Assembly: GCA_949358305.1 (NCBI GenBank)
Contig: OX442314.1
Span: 8,239,060 to 8,303,059, forward strand
DNA length: 64,000 nucleotides
Reading direction: 5' to 3'
Source: Strigamia acuminata
Taxonomy: Eukaryota > Arthropoda > Chilopoda > Geophilomorpha > Linotaeniidae
In this document: piece after piece, positions 30,725 to 41,873 of the stretch
How positions within the stretch are numbered: the first letter of the stretch is position 1
Layout of the letters: each line of letters starts with the position of its first letter
Made by a program: the position numbers and the translations under genes
The notes under the pieces: model-generated
What the model was told of the DNA's origin: nothing
The model's database searches: none
What the model saw: only the letters and a program-made list of their open reading frames with translations

Positions 30725-31130
30725 ATGGAAGAGATTTTATTCTACTTTTAGTTTGTTTATCGTCCTATCCAAAGATGGGACTGCAAAAATTAGTCTACAG
30801 ACTCATTGAATGCTCCTCGCCACGGAAATCTTTAGTAAAAGGCGAAAGATTTGCTCCTAAATTGACGAGAAGCCAGAGATTGACAACCGACCCAATTTTA
30901 CAAAAACGAGCCACTTTCGAAACGGCGTGCAATTATGTTGGTGTTTCGAGTCATCCAGTCAATAATAAATTTAATTTATTCAGCTGTACATGTTTACATT
31001 GAATATTTCACTTAAAAACGCCGAAATTGATTTATTTATTGAATAAAAATAAAACTACCTAATTTTCAAACGATGAAATCAATGTTTTGCTAATTATTCC
31101 AGGCAAACGTCACCGATAAGCAAATACTTT
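30725..31130 (+). repeat. Duplicated block, copy 2
   Basis: Second copy of the block at 29410-29830, starting about 90 bases beyond the tRNA gene. The copies diverge after CCAGAGATTGAC but regain similarity around TTCCAGGCAAACGT. Confidence 0.6.
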
Positions 31131-31524
31131 CGCCCACAAACTGCAAAAAATGATACATTCTTCAATTAAAGTTTGTAATTGGTGATGATAAATGATGATG
31201 GTAATAACTAATAATAAATACGTTTGACCGATATTAAGTTTGGTCCTGGTTCGTTGGCTGTTGCTTGAAATGATTTTTCTTTTTTGTTTGATTTGATTTT
31301 GTTTGAAGCCAATTTCTCAAATATTGAAAACAAAGACGATTATTTTATATAAAAAAGCACGAAGAAAGTAAATTCTCGCGATTTTCGGTGCTTTTATTGA
31401 AATAAAATTTGACGCCACCTGTTACCAAAATGGAGCGACACGATTAGCTGATCTCTCTTATTTATAAACTACAAGTGTTTTGTACATTTGCGCATTTTCT
31501 TCCGTCAGTCAACTTGTTTCATCC

Positions 31525-31600
31525 GTCAAAAATAAAATTTTCTGAGAATCTTGTTGTTCCTTGTTATTCTGTCAATTATCGGTAAGATTGTCGTCTGGTG
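31525..31600 (+). pseudogene. Decayed exon 1 of a CS-alpha-beta peptide gene
   Basis: Leader-like CAGTCAACTTGTTTCATCCGTCAAAA is followed by ATA where relatives have ATG, one extra T soon after, then a signal-peptide-like frame (LLFLVILSII) and a GTAAG donor at 31582. No matching second exon is seen downstream. Called a pseudogene on the lost start and missing exon. Confidence 0.6.
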
Positions 31601-32153
31601 GCGTATAGATACAAATGAAATAATCACGAGATCATCTCAACCAATCACAACACGCGCTAAGAAATGCAAAAATGTCCAGGTATGCTCATAATAAGCAGGG
31701 CCGGCGCGATTGTTCTTGATACTTAAAAATCCGAGCGACGGATTTTGATGAAACTTAGTTTGGCGGTTTCGAACATGGTTTTCTGACACTTTCCAAACTT
31801 TCAAACACCTAGGTCTTGCGATTTTTTAGCTACGCCAATTTTATCGTACTGTTTCTGAAAGGCTTATTTTGTTCGTCTCGGTGAGCTGATTCCGAATATG
31901 TATAGTAGAAGTGCCAAATGTGTGCGCAAAGGCCTAAAAAATTATTATTTCTGAATTTCAAAAAAACCAAAATTGAAATGGGAGTCGAAAAAGAATGAAG
32001 TATCGGACCTCTTATAGACAAAAATTAAAGCAATTTTAACCTATAATTGAAGAGAATGAATTGATGGCTCTACAAAAGATCGTATTGTGTTTAAAAACAA
32101 ATTTTTATATTTTATTTCTTTGATATAGGTCCTGTGCTGGCAAACCTACTAAA

Positions 32154-32405
32154 TTATCCAACACTACCAGTATGTATTTCAATTGATGTGCAAACACACT
32201 CTCCACCTTCACAAGCACCACTGGCATTTGGCCTAAGCTTAAGGCATCCATTGGCACATTTTGAGTTATCGCATACATCAGCAGCCATTGCTAAATATGA
32301 ATAAAAAACATCAATTCTGATTATTGAAACATATAATATAATTTGTGTAAAATATTACTTACCAATACACGACAAAAGAAAGAAGATGATGATTATGTAT
32401 TTCAT
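32154..32405 (-). CDS. Secreted CS-alpha-beta (defensin-like) peptide G, 2 exons, 59 aa
   Basis: The only inverted member. Exon 1 is 32405-32363 (MKYIIIIFFLLSC), phase-1 intron with GTAAGT donor (32362) and TTTAG acceptor, exon 2 is 32290-32154, stop TAA. Cysteine spacing is C-x4-C-x3-C-x10-C-x4-C-x-C with GAC/GGEC context, the closest of the set to a standard defensin motif. A TATA-like sequence (AATATAG, near 32512) and a CCATTAAAAT block lie upstream on the minus strand at the family spacing. The tail after the last cysteine is longer than in its relatives. Confidence 0.8.
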
Positions 32406-32699
32406 TTTCTGTAGATGCTTTTGTTGTAGAAAGAATTTAGCTAGGGAACCACAAATGAAGATTTCCGTTGGATGTCACTGCTGAAGTAGCGACACCGTTG
32501 GTAAAATACTATATTTTAATGGTCGCATGTGGATGGTGTTTACTTAATTCTATTCAACTCATTTTATGAGAAGCTGCCAATTTGAATTGATTGCGAATTA
32601 CAAGAATAGCTCTTAATCACCATTAAGCAGAAAAATTGTCAAACATAAACCCGAACGAATAAAATTAAAAATTTTGCTTTTAACCTTTCGATGCAAAAG

Positions 32700-33835
32700 G
32701 GTTAAATATGCTTTTTTTAGTATCAGCCCTTTATCTTTTTGGACAATTTTCATCTCCATTATTTAAAGTGTCGTTTAGTTTGTTTTTAGTTCAAGTATAA
32801 TTTTATAGATGGCGCTAATGTGTGAACAATAAAAATAAATAAGATTGCACCATCTGGTGGTGGTTTTAAACATTACTGGTAAAAGCCAGAAGCTGTTAGC
32901 ATAGTCTAAACAGGACTTCTCAATCGCCATTTTTTTGGAATCACTTGCAATTGTGAAGTAGGCACTATATGACGTCGCACTGTATTGTGTGATTTTCCAT
33001 CGCGGTTGTTGCATCTGACTGTTGTCTTCACCTAGTTTCTCCCACCTACTAAAAACAAAGACGTAGTTCTATGTCAAAAACAAGGAATGACATGTGTATT
33101 GCCAATAAAAGATGTTTTTACAACCACTATCAATTATATTGTACGTAGTGGCACTATAACAATCGAAATGAATGGAAGTTTTTTTTCTCAAATGTCAATG
33201 ATTAAGAAACGTGATTTAATCCAAACTTCCGCCAAAGTTTTATCTATTTTTCTTCTTGCAGTTTGTGTGTTTTCAAGTAAAGTCTTACATGGGTAGCATA
33301 AGAAACCTGAAATGACATACAAGAAATGAATGAAATGAATTAAAACAAGTAAATATAAAAAAACGAAATTTTTTGATAAAGGCTTTTCTATCGATGCTAC
33401 AAATCGTCGCCAGAATGCCAATAAACCATTAAAAAGCGTAATTTTTCTTTGCAATTTAAAGAAACAAAACATACAGGTTCGTAGAGCATTAAATCATCTA
33501 CAAACCGAGACTAGTTTCAGCATTTATCGGAACCTTTTAAACGTCGAAAAAAGCAGTTTTAGAGTCGAGTCGGACGATTTGGCATCCATTATAGTTTTAG
33601 TCGCGTATAGATGGCGCTAGCAACACTGGACGTTGAAACAAACACACGAACATTCATGTCAAGTTAAATAAAAGCCTTTAAAAAGGAGATTTTCAGATTT
33701 AAGACGTGATATTTGCAAACAACACACGGTTAGTAACTGTTAAAACATTGATTTACTGCGTGACAAAAATGCACAATATCAGCTACAACTTAGACTTTGT
33801 TTTTTATCCATATAGCCTCCAGAATCTCAACAATA
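32700..33835. other. Intergenic DNA, no gene recognised
   Basis: Scattered phrases such as GATGGCGCTA (32810, 33610) and AACATACAGGTTCGTAGAG (33465) resemble parts of the foldback at 30015-30355, suggesting old repeat copies. Nothing coding is supported. Confidence 0.45.
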
Positions 33836-33837
33836 AA

Positions 33838-33879
33838 TGAAAAGAAAAGAAAAGAAAAGAAAAGAAAAGAAAAGAAAAG
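33838..33879. repeat. (AAAAG)n microsatellite
   Basis: About eight uninterrupted pentamer copies. Confidence 0.9.
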
Positions 33880-35424
33880 CAGTTTTATATAATTTTCTAG
33901 AAATTAATGAAATCAATCAACCTGACAACACAAACTGTAAAAGGCGTTTCAATATTTTACATCTTTACAGATGAAAGGTTATGTATTTACATGGTGAATG
34001 AGTGACATCTCAACTATACATCAAGTGACTAGAAATGTGAATCCTATGTCACACAGATTGACAAGTTTAACATTTGATTTTTCTTTGGTAATCTCGAAAT
34101 TCCAGTTCCTTTCGAATACAAAATTTAATTTTCAACAAAAATTTGCATTGGAATTTCATTGTTGTTTGGAACCAAAGAGTTTAGGAACTGAAAATTCATC
34201 AACAAATGTCTCTGATCCAATTCAATAATATATATATATATTTTTTTAAATTTTTTTTCAAGTTCCTGAACCCTTTGATCCCGAAAGAAACAAAAATCAA
34301 TCCAGTGGAGAATCAAACTTGTTTCTCGACAAGAACAGTAATGATAATGATAATAATAACAATTTTCACTGCAAAAAAAATTAGATTTTCGTCCATAAAA
34401 TATTTTGGAAATATAACTGAAATTTAAAATTTCCAAATTGTACGCAACATCAAATTTCCAATGACTTTCCAAGACTGAATGAAACCGTTTGCAAACAACT
34501 TTTCGTAGCACGATATATTATATTTCCAAACAGTTAGACATGTTTCTCAACCAGTAAAGACAACATTTCCAAGTATAAAATATGAGTGTCCCATCAGTAA
34601 ATAACAACTTTCCAAATATAAAATATAATATTTCTATAATCTCTATTACATAGTTTTTTTAAATAAAAATTCTAAATGAGTTAAATCTAAAAATAAATCC
34701 CTAGACATTTTCATGAAAAATCAACACATCCTGAAGATATGCAGAAGATTCATAAATCCTGAATCCAATAATCTTGAATCCATAATCCATAAATCAAGGC
34801 TATGATCATAGCCTCGACACGAAAAAAGAGCAAAATGAACTAAAGGCAGTGATACAAACTCGTATCAACGTGATGGTGAAACAAATTCTAGAACCAAAAT
34901 AAAATGTTACAATACAGAATTTGTGTCAACTTTTTAATTCATCTAACTCAAACAATAATAATCTAATTATTTGTTGAAGTAAAAATGATAAAACCAATCC
35001 CATATTTAAAACACATAAATTTTCTAGTTTTGAATTATGTCGTCATCTGATGATAAACCCATACATTTCCAAATCTACTTTACATTAACTTTCCATACAA
35101 TTACAATAACTTGCAACATCATCTTTCAGTCTTGTAAAATTTAGAGAAATTTAAATTTCCAAACCTAGTTTACATTGGCTTTCCATACATTTAACAATAA
35201 CTTACAACATCATCTTTCAGTGTTGAAAATTTACAGAAATTCAACTTTCTATAAAATATTTCCATTTCCTTTCCATTATATTTCCAAACTGGAATTTATC
35301 CAATTCCTCCTTTAACTTTCCAAAGACTTTTTTTTGGAAATCCAAAATTTTTTGCAGTGGTTCAATAACACAATTCACTATAAACTCATTTTATATTTAC
35401 ATTAGCAAAACTGCTGCTAATAAC
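33880..35424. other. AT-rich intergenic DNA with TTTCCAAA-rich stretch
   Basis: From 34540 to 35340 the motif TTTCCA(A/T) recurs irregularly. No gene is supported. Confidence 0.5.
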
Positions 35425-35428
35425 TTAA

Positions 35429-35924
35429 CACTAGAACGGCTGGAATTTCCCCCTACCTAGAACGGCTGAAACCGGTCAAAATGACCCATTACGTACAAAT
35501 GTCGTTACAATATTATTACGTTTGTTCATTATTCCAAATTAAAAATCCAATTTTAGACATGGAAATATTCTGCTATCACAGATCGCAGCGCCATTTAGCA
35601 GCAAAATATAAAACTAATATCAAGTTTTAAATGCGATCAATTTAACAAAAAAAAAACAGCATGTGATTGGCTTAAACTTACTTTAAAATTGGCATATATA
35701 TACATGTACATAATAAAAACGTTATATGCACGTATTGTTCATGTTATTTCGACCGGTCATTTTGACCGGTTTCAGTCGTTCTAAGGTAATTCTCTTTTTT
35801 TTATTATTGTTTAAGAAAAATAGCACACAGCTAAAGTAAAAAAAAAACACCTTTGGAAACCCATTGGGTTTATTGCTACAGCTGTTTTAAACAGCTGTGC
35901 CGGACCGGTCCAACCGTTCTAGTG
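35429..35924. mobile_element. piggyBac-type MITE with TTAA target duplications
   Basis: Flanked by TTAA at 35425-35428 and 35925-35928. Termini CACTAGAACGGCTGG and CCAACCGTTCTAGTG are inverted repeats; inner ACCGGTCAAAATGAC and GTCATTTTGACCGGT are also inverted. 496 bp, no transposase. Confidence 0.85.
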
Positions 35925-35928
35925 TTAA

Positions 35929-37539
35929 TGATAACTATATACAATGTTAGACTTTGAGCCACACAATTCGTCTCAATATCACTTTAGTTGAAAGAAAAAT
36001 AAAATAAAAACAATTTTATTTTAAAAATCAATCATTATAATTATCATTATTATTACAACTGCTTCTAAAATAATATCCACATGAACACCATTTTAACAAA
36101 TCCTGGAACTTATTAGTAGCCCCATTGACAATAACATTGTATACTAAATTCCACACAAATTTTCAATTTGAAACCATTTCTTAACAAATCACACATTATT
36201 ATTATGTTTTTATTCCCCATTTTTTAAAAAATAGATATTTTTTAAAATTTCTATTACTGTATAACACTGAATTATTGTATTTTTAATCGATGTATTCAGA
36301 AACAGTTTTCCATCGGCTTTTAAAAGCAAAAAATATACAATGACAACATTCCTAAAATCAAACTTCCAACCCACACAGCAAACATTTCAGATTGTAATAA
36401 ATTTTGATTGTTAAAAAAATGCACATTGTTTTAAAAATGCAAAACAATCTCTGAATACTCTGCTGTTGTTTTGAAAAATGTTAAATTCCAAACAAACTGA
36501 GCACATTGTCTATCCTCAATTGATATAAAACATGGCAGTTAAGCAATTTATCATCGTTTTTGGCTCTAAAATCAAAATCAAAATCAAAGACGGTCCTGTC
36601 CAACCAAAACAGAGCAGAGCACTAAAAAAACCAAGTGTTAGTGACTATTTTTAACACCAGACGATAGAGATTTGCAAGGTGAAACGAGGTGGGACTGAGA
36701 CTGAGACTGAGGAAGCAGAAGGGATTTCAATCATGAAGGATGAAAAGCATCGACGAGATAACACGAAGACGGACTTGAGAATGAGTTTACGATTCATCTT
36801 TTTCTCCCTTTCTTTTGTTTTTGTTTTTAAAAGTTCTTGTTTTCATAACATCATCTAAATTAGTTTACAGCACAAGATGAAATTTATGGCCTTAGAAGTG
36901 ATGACGGATAGTGAAACTGTGAGCAGCTCAAATGCCAATGCTTAGGCTTGGCAGTTTAGGAATGAACGATTTACCAACCTAGCAACAAACAAGGAGACAA
37001 ATGTTAGTGACAAAGCGTGGAAAATCAAGTGCAACGAGTGTTAAATCCTGTTACCAACTAAAACATTTTTCTCTACATTTTTGCTTTTCTGCATAGCGTG
37101 CAAATAGTAATTAAAGACACATGTTATTTATTGCCAAGGTGGGTTCTCACTTAGATGTAAAGTAATGCAACGCAATGCAATGTTTCTACGAGTTGCATTG
37201 TGGGATTGATTTAGGCGTAACCAAGGGAGAAAGTTACTTCAAATTAGTTTGTTATGCAATGCACCAAACTTACATCCAGCCAATCAGGTGCGACTTCAAT
37301 CTCGCGAAGCAAATTGAGACTGAACGAGACTCAAAATACACAGGTTGTAGTTTAGGGCCGCCATTTTGCTGATCCAACTTGGTTTGTGTTCTGAATCGAA
37401 GTGTTGCCAGTCAATTCTGATTGGTTCATTATTACTTCAACTTCAAACAAGTACGCACATACAAGGTGGTAACCAAAAATAACCGGAATTCTCTTCCGAT
37501 GGGCAGATTCCTTTTAGTAAAAGCTTCCCCTGCTAGGTG
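35929..37539. other. Intergenic DNA, no gene recognised
   Basis: AT-rich, with poly-T runs and no frame carrying a known domain. Confidence 0.45.
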
Positions 37540-38060
37540 AGTCTTCTATACTCAAACCCACTCCAAGAGTGGCCTAACTCTCAATGGCCGAGTCTTATTA
37601 CCCCTAACTACAGACTGTGAACTATCTGCATCAGTCTGTCAGCTGGAGTTGTTGAGAGACACTGCGTTCGACTTCAGTGAACATTTTTCGAAGATTATAC
37701 TCCAAACCGGTACAATGTTGTCCTAACTTCTATTGGTTGAGCCGGATTACGCCTAACTGGACTGTGCTCTACTACGCAGAAAGTAGTTCCGTTTATTTTC
37801 AATGAATTTCAGTGTAAAAAGTGATTTTAATGATGGATTGTATTTATTTGATAATAACATGTCTATTTTATTTGCTAAATAAGCTTTTAATCAATCAAAC
37901 AACGGTTCAGTTTTTTATTGGTTGTTTTGTCAAGTTAGATTACAATTCTGGGACAATTCTGGTGTGCCACTACACCAGTGGCTCGGCTCAACCAATAGGA
38001 GTTAGGACAATGTTGTACCGATTTGGAGTACAGGTCAAGTGGTTTGGCGATTTCCTAATG
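37540..38060. mobile_element. MITE cluster, CCCATTGGCCGAG family, two diverged copies
   Basis: 37706-37760 (CCAAACCGGTACAATGTTGT, then CTATTGGTTGAGCC) is inverted at 37975-38036. A further end with CTCAATGGCCGAGTC lies at 37575. No coding capacity. Confidence 0.6.
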
Positions 38061-38260
38061 ATTGGTTTTCACAAACACTGTACGGCAGTAAAATTCGTCA
38101 CAACAACTGTTCTAGGAGTCTATCTGCATCAGTGTACCAGCAGATGATGCAGCTGAGTTCCTAGAACAGTTGCTTTGGGAAAGTGCATTAGGAAACAAAT
38201 TTTACTTGCTCACATTGTTCATGTAAACTAGTCATTAGAAAAATGCCAAACCGCTTTGAC

Positions 38261-38684
38261 CTATACTCTTGTTCGACTCAAAAGGGTGGCCTTCTCCCAT
38301 TGGCCGAGCCGTATCACTGGTGTAGTGATCCAAAAATATAGACCCAAACACCAGAAATGCATTACAATGTACTGACATTATAATCGATTGCCTAGGTAAC
38401 GGCCAAAATTTCAAAAATTTGCGCTTTATAGACAAAATAACCAATAAACAGAACAAACATGAGTTTTGCATTTATACGTGTATAGAACTTTATTTCATAA
38501 AAGGAAGTAACATTTCTTTATAAAAATAATCAAAATTATATCTACTTAAATGGTAATAACAATCACAAAACAAAATAAAAATAATAACTACTTCTCCTAG
38601 GCGTAGTAATACAGACTAGAGTTAAGAGTAATGCGGCTCGGCCAATGGGAGAAGGCCACCCTTTTGATTCGAAGAAGAGTATAG
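38261..38684. mobile_element. MITE, CCCATTGGCCGAG family, best preserved copy
   Basis: Inverted ends of about 52 bp: 38261-38312 and 38633-38684 share AAAAGGGTGGCCTTCTCCCA and TTGGCCGAGCC. AT-rich centre. Related ends occur at 37575, 37720, 44180, 53780 and 54590. Confidence 0.75.
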
Positions 38685-40013
38685 TCTCCGGACAAATTTC
38701 ACTGAAGTTGAACGTGCATTATCTTACTAATTTACCTTACCTTTTTATTTTTACTTTACTTCCAAGTAGGAACCCACCCTAACAGTTTCAAATGAATGCT
38801 GGCAGTTGCTACTGGCTGGAAACATTACTAGATGCCTGCTGCCAGTAACAGCTGACAGTAAGCATTTCTAAAATCAAAATAAATTTGAAAGGCAGCAAAG
38901 CAAGGTGACTACAGTTCCAGAAGCTATTAGATTGCAAACCATTATTAACTAGATTTTTAATTGGTTATACATTTAACACTATATCAGTGCACTCAAGTTT
39001 TAAAGAAGAATAGCAAGGATTTAAATAAGTTGAAACTAAAACTCAAATTCATTGTTTTATGAAAGCAATGTCAGGATGGTTCAGCTATTACTCTACCTTC
39101 CATGTGAAGGTGGATTTCTCACAGTTGATATGTGATTAAGTAAGAAAATATAAAATCTTTGCTATTTTCCTTCAAGAAAACAAAAAATTGGCACAAAAAA
39201 TTGCCTTAAAAAAAAAAAATACCAAAAAAAAAAAAAAAATTCCATAAATTCTGTATTCAAGACATTGATAACAGCCATTAAACCATTTTTTAAAGGCACA
39301 TTAAAACTATTTTCTGGATAAAATATATTCTGCTGTTCTATAGTGCAGTGACTTGCTCTAATGCTTCCCCTTCCCCCTTCTAACTAAGAAGATACAATCT
39401 GACAACGACGAGAAACAGCTGTAATTGCCAGTAGGTCACCCAAGGCTTGTGCCTAACTTCTGGTTATAGGCTTAGTGTGCCAATCCTTCCTACGCTGTCT
39501 CTTCCTTGAAAATTAACCGCCCTAAAAACAGATCATTCACACTTGTAGAAATTAGACTCTCTAAAAGTTACGACTTCTACATAAGTGGTTCAAGTGTGAA
39601 TTAGATATTACAGTACTTTATTTGGATGAATCTACCAGATTTAGCTAAGTTTACATTCACAATGTGTGGTTGTTCACATGTTCCTTGCGAGTACGGAAAC
39701 AAATGTGAATATTTAACACCAAGTTTAAAAAAAATATATATTTATTTGAGCTGCCATCTGTCCTCGGAAAGTTTTAACATTGCAATATTGTCAGTCATAT
39801 TGATTCACACAAAATGGTGAATGAGAAGTTCTACAGGGAACAAGAATCCGCATAATAATTTTGTCAGTTACAGGGAATTGGTAATTCTGGGCACCTTTCT
39901 TCCCAAGCGATGAATGACTATGCACTTTCATCACCATCGTCTGATCCAAACAGGGTCGGGTTAAGCTGAAGAAGCTTCTGCGATTGTGGGAGCCCCACAA
40001 TTCTGCAGACGAC
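38685..40013. other. Intergenic DNA, no gene recognised
   Basis: Includes poly-A tracts at 39208-39240. No coding evidence. Confidence 0.45.
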
Positions 40014-40160
40014 CATTTTTACATTCGTATTGCGGCGTTAGAGATGAAATTCTTGGATCGTTGCAAGACGAACTACTGCGAAAGCATTTGCCAAGAATGT
40101 TTTCATGAATCAAGAATAAAACTTCGAGGTTTGAAGGCGATCAGAAACCGCGATCCAAAC
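40014..40160 (+). rRNA. Dispersed 18S rRNA fragment (non-functional)
   Basis: Contains GTATTGCGGCGTTAGAG, GAAATTCTTGGATCGT, GCAAGACGAACTACTGCGAA, GCATTTGCCAAGAATG and GGCGATCAGA, in the order of the conserved central region of eukaryotic 18S rRNA. It is only about 145 bp, has substitutions in near-invariant positions, and has no rDNA on either side, so it is an rDNA scrap and not a gene. Confidence 0.88.
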
Positions 40161-41873
40161 CACACAGCACTTATTGACTGTGGCAAAGTAAAACAGGTGT
40201 AAAAGAGTACAAGATTGCAATTTTATAGGTTGAATTTTGGTAGTGGAAATCTATTTTCTGAAACTCAGTCCTGTCACATTAAGCAATATTAAATTTCATT
40301 GATTTAAAGTTACCCTCAAAATCAGAACTCCCTGAACTGTACTACAGCAGAATGAAATAAATCTCTAGTATAAATATTCATGAGTTTCTAAATCAAAATT
40401 AAAAAAAAAATCTTTTTAAAAATTAATGTCGACTGTGCCTCATAACAAATTTATTATTTAATGTAAATTCCAAAAAAAAACAAAAAAAAAAAAAAACCAA
40501 AGGCCAACTTAAAAATGAGCAAAATAACAAACAGTACACAAACAATGGCTGTCCATTTAAAAAATGAAAAAAAAAAAAAAAAAACTGCAAACTGCGCCTG
40601 CATTATGTAAAGTAAAACAACGGACCAAAAAAAAAAAAAAAAAAAAAAAAACAACAAAACTTGGACAATCAAAAAATGAGCAGCAAAAATTAATTGCGGC
40701 GGCGAAGATACCGTACCACAACGATTCACACTGTTCCATATCAGCACAGACATAAAGCAGTTTCGTGTAAAATTCGTGTAATCACGTGTCACTAGAAGCT
40801 AAGGTCCAGGTACATGGGGGAGAAAAAGAAAACACATCTTTTCTCTGTGAAAACCAATGCTTTACTGATTTAATAATGTATAAAATGCTTACAAAAACGC
40901 ATTGCTTCCCAACTAATTATGTTCGTTACCCGTTGTCATCCAAGAATACAAAGCGACTGTATATTATGTGGCAAAACACACTGAACATGTTGTCCTTAGT
41001 TCATGGTTCTACACTGTAATTTGCGGCACTGTTGGTACTGTGCCTCTTTGACATTTTTTATTTGGATTTCTTGTCAATGTGTTCTTGTAGATTAAAAAGA
41101 GACTGCTTAACTTCTGTGTTCAAATGGAAACAAAGTATCAAAGGGTGGATAGCAACATCTGCTTAACTATTTTTACAGTAGAAAAAATGAGCCAATAATC
41201 TTCCTTAATCCACCCCTGCGAGTTATCCCATATGGTTCAAAAATACATTAAAACTATACGGTTCTGAATTTATTGCAATGCATTTAGAAATGCCTTGGGT
41301 TTCAAGAGAATGCATTTTGTAATATATTTTAACATGCTATAGGTTTGCATTCCCAATATTTCTATTGTATTGTGAAATGAATTATTTAATGTAGAAATAA
41401 CACACGGTACTTGATTCTGAGAAATGCAATACAAGCCTAAACACGCAATTAGAATAAGAATTTACAAATTCTCTCACTGGATGGCGTCAGACTGATTTAT
41501 CTATACTACATTTACATTTACATTACATTTACAAGTTAACTGGGTTTCCCCCTATTGTAACAAAGTTAAATCTCCCAGTGGTGCTGAGTGCAAATGCACT
41601 CCAGCGCCAACTGGTGAGAAATTATGTAAACTATCACTTTAAACAGAGCGGTCGGACTCGCTGCTTTTCAGCGCAGTCCGGGCGCGTAACAATATATTTT
41701 GAACCATATGGAATGTAGCCGTTTGGTAAATCGTACCGTTGAATCGCTGAAACACGGTAGAATGGAGCAAAATAATTGGGCAGGGAAAAATATGTCATGG
41801 TTCGTACCCTTCCATTAATATATGAGCACTTTAGTTTGTTAATTTCTCACCAAATCGCGTTTTGGACACACTA
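40161..41873. other. Intergenic DNA with poly-A-rich segments
   Basis: Poly-A blocks at 40474-40496, 40568-40584 and 40626-40651. CATATGGTTCAAAAATACAT (41230) and ATATTTTGAACCATATG (41694) form possible inverted ends of another MITE. No gene recognised. Minus-strand AATAAA-type signals near 41268 could serve the RGS gene. Confidence 0.4.

Noticed and set aside
41230-41713. Possible MITE with CATATGGTTCAAAA ends
   Set aside because: Only about 16 bp of imperfect inverted ends and no target duplication; kept as a note, not a feature.
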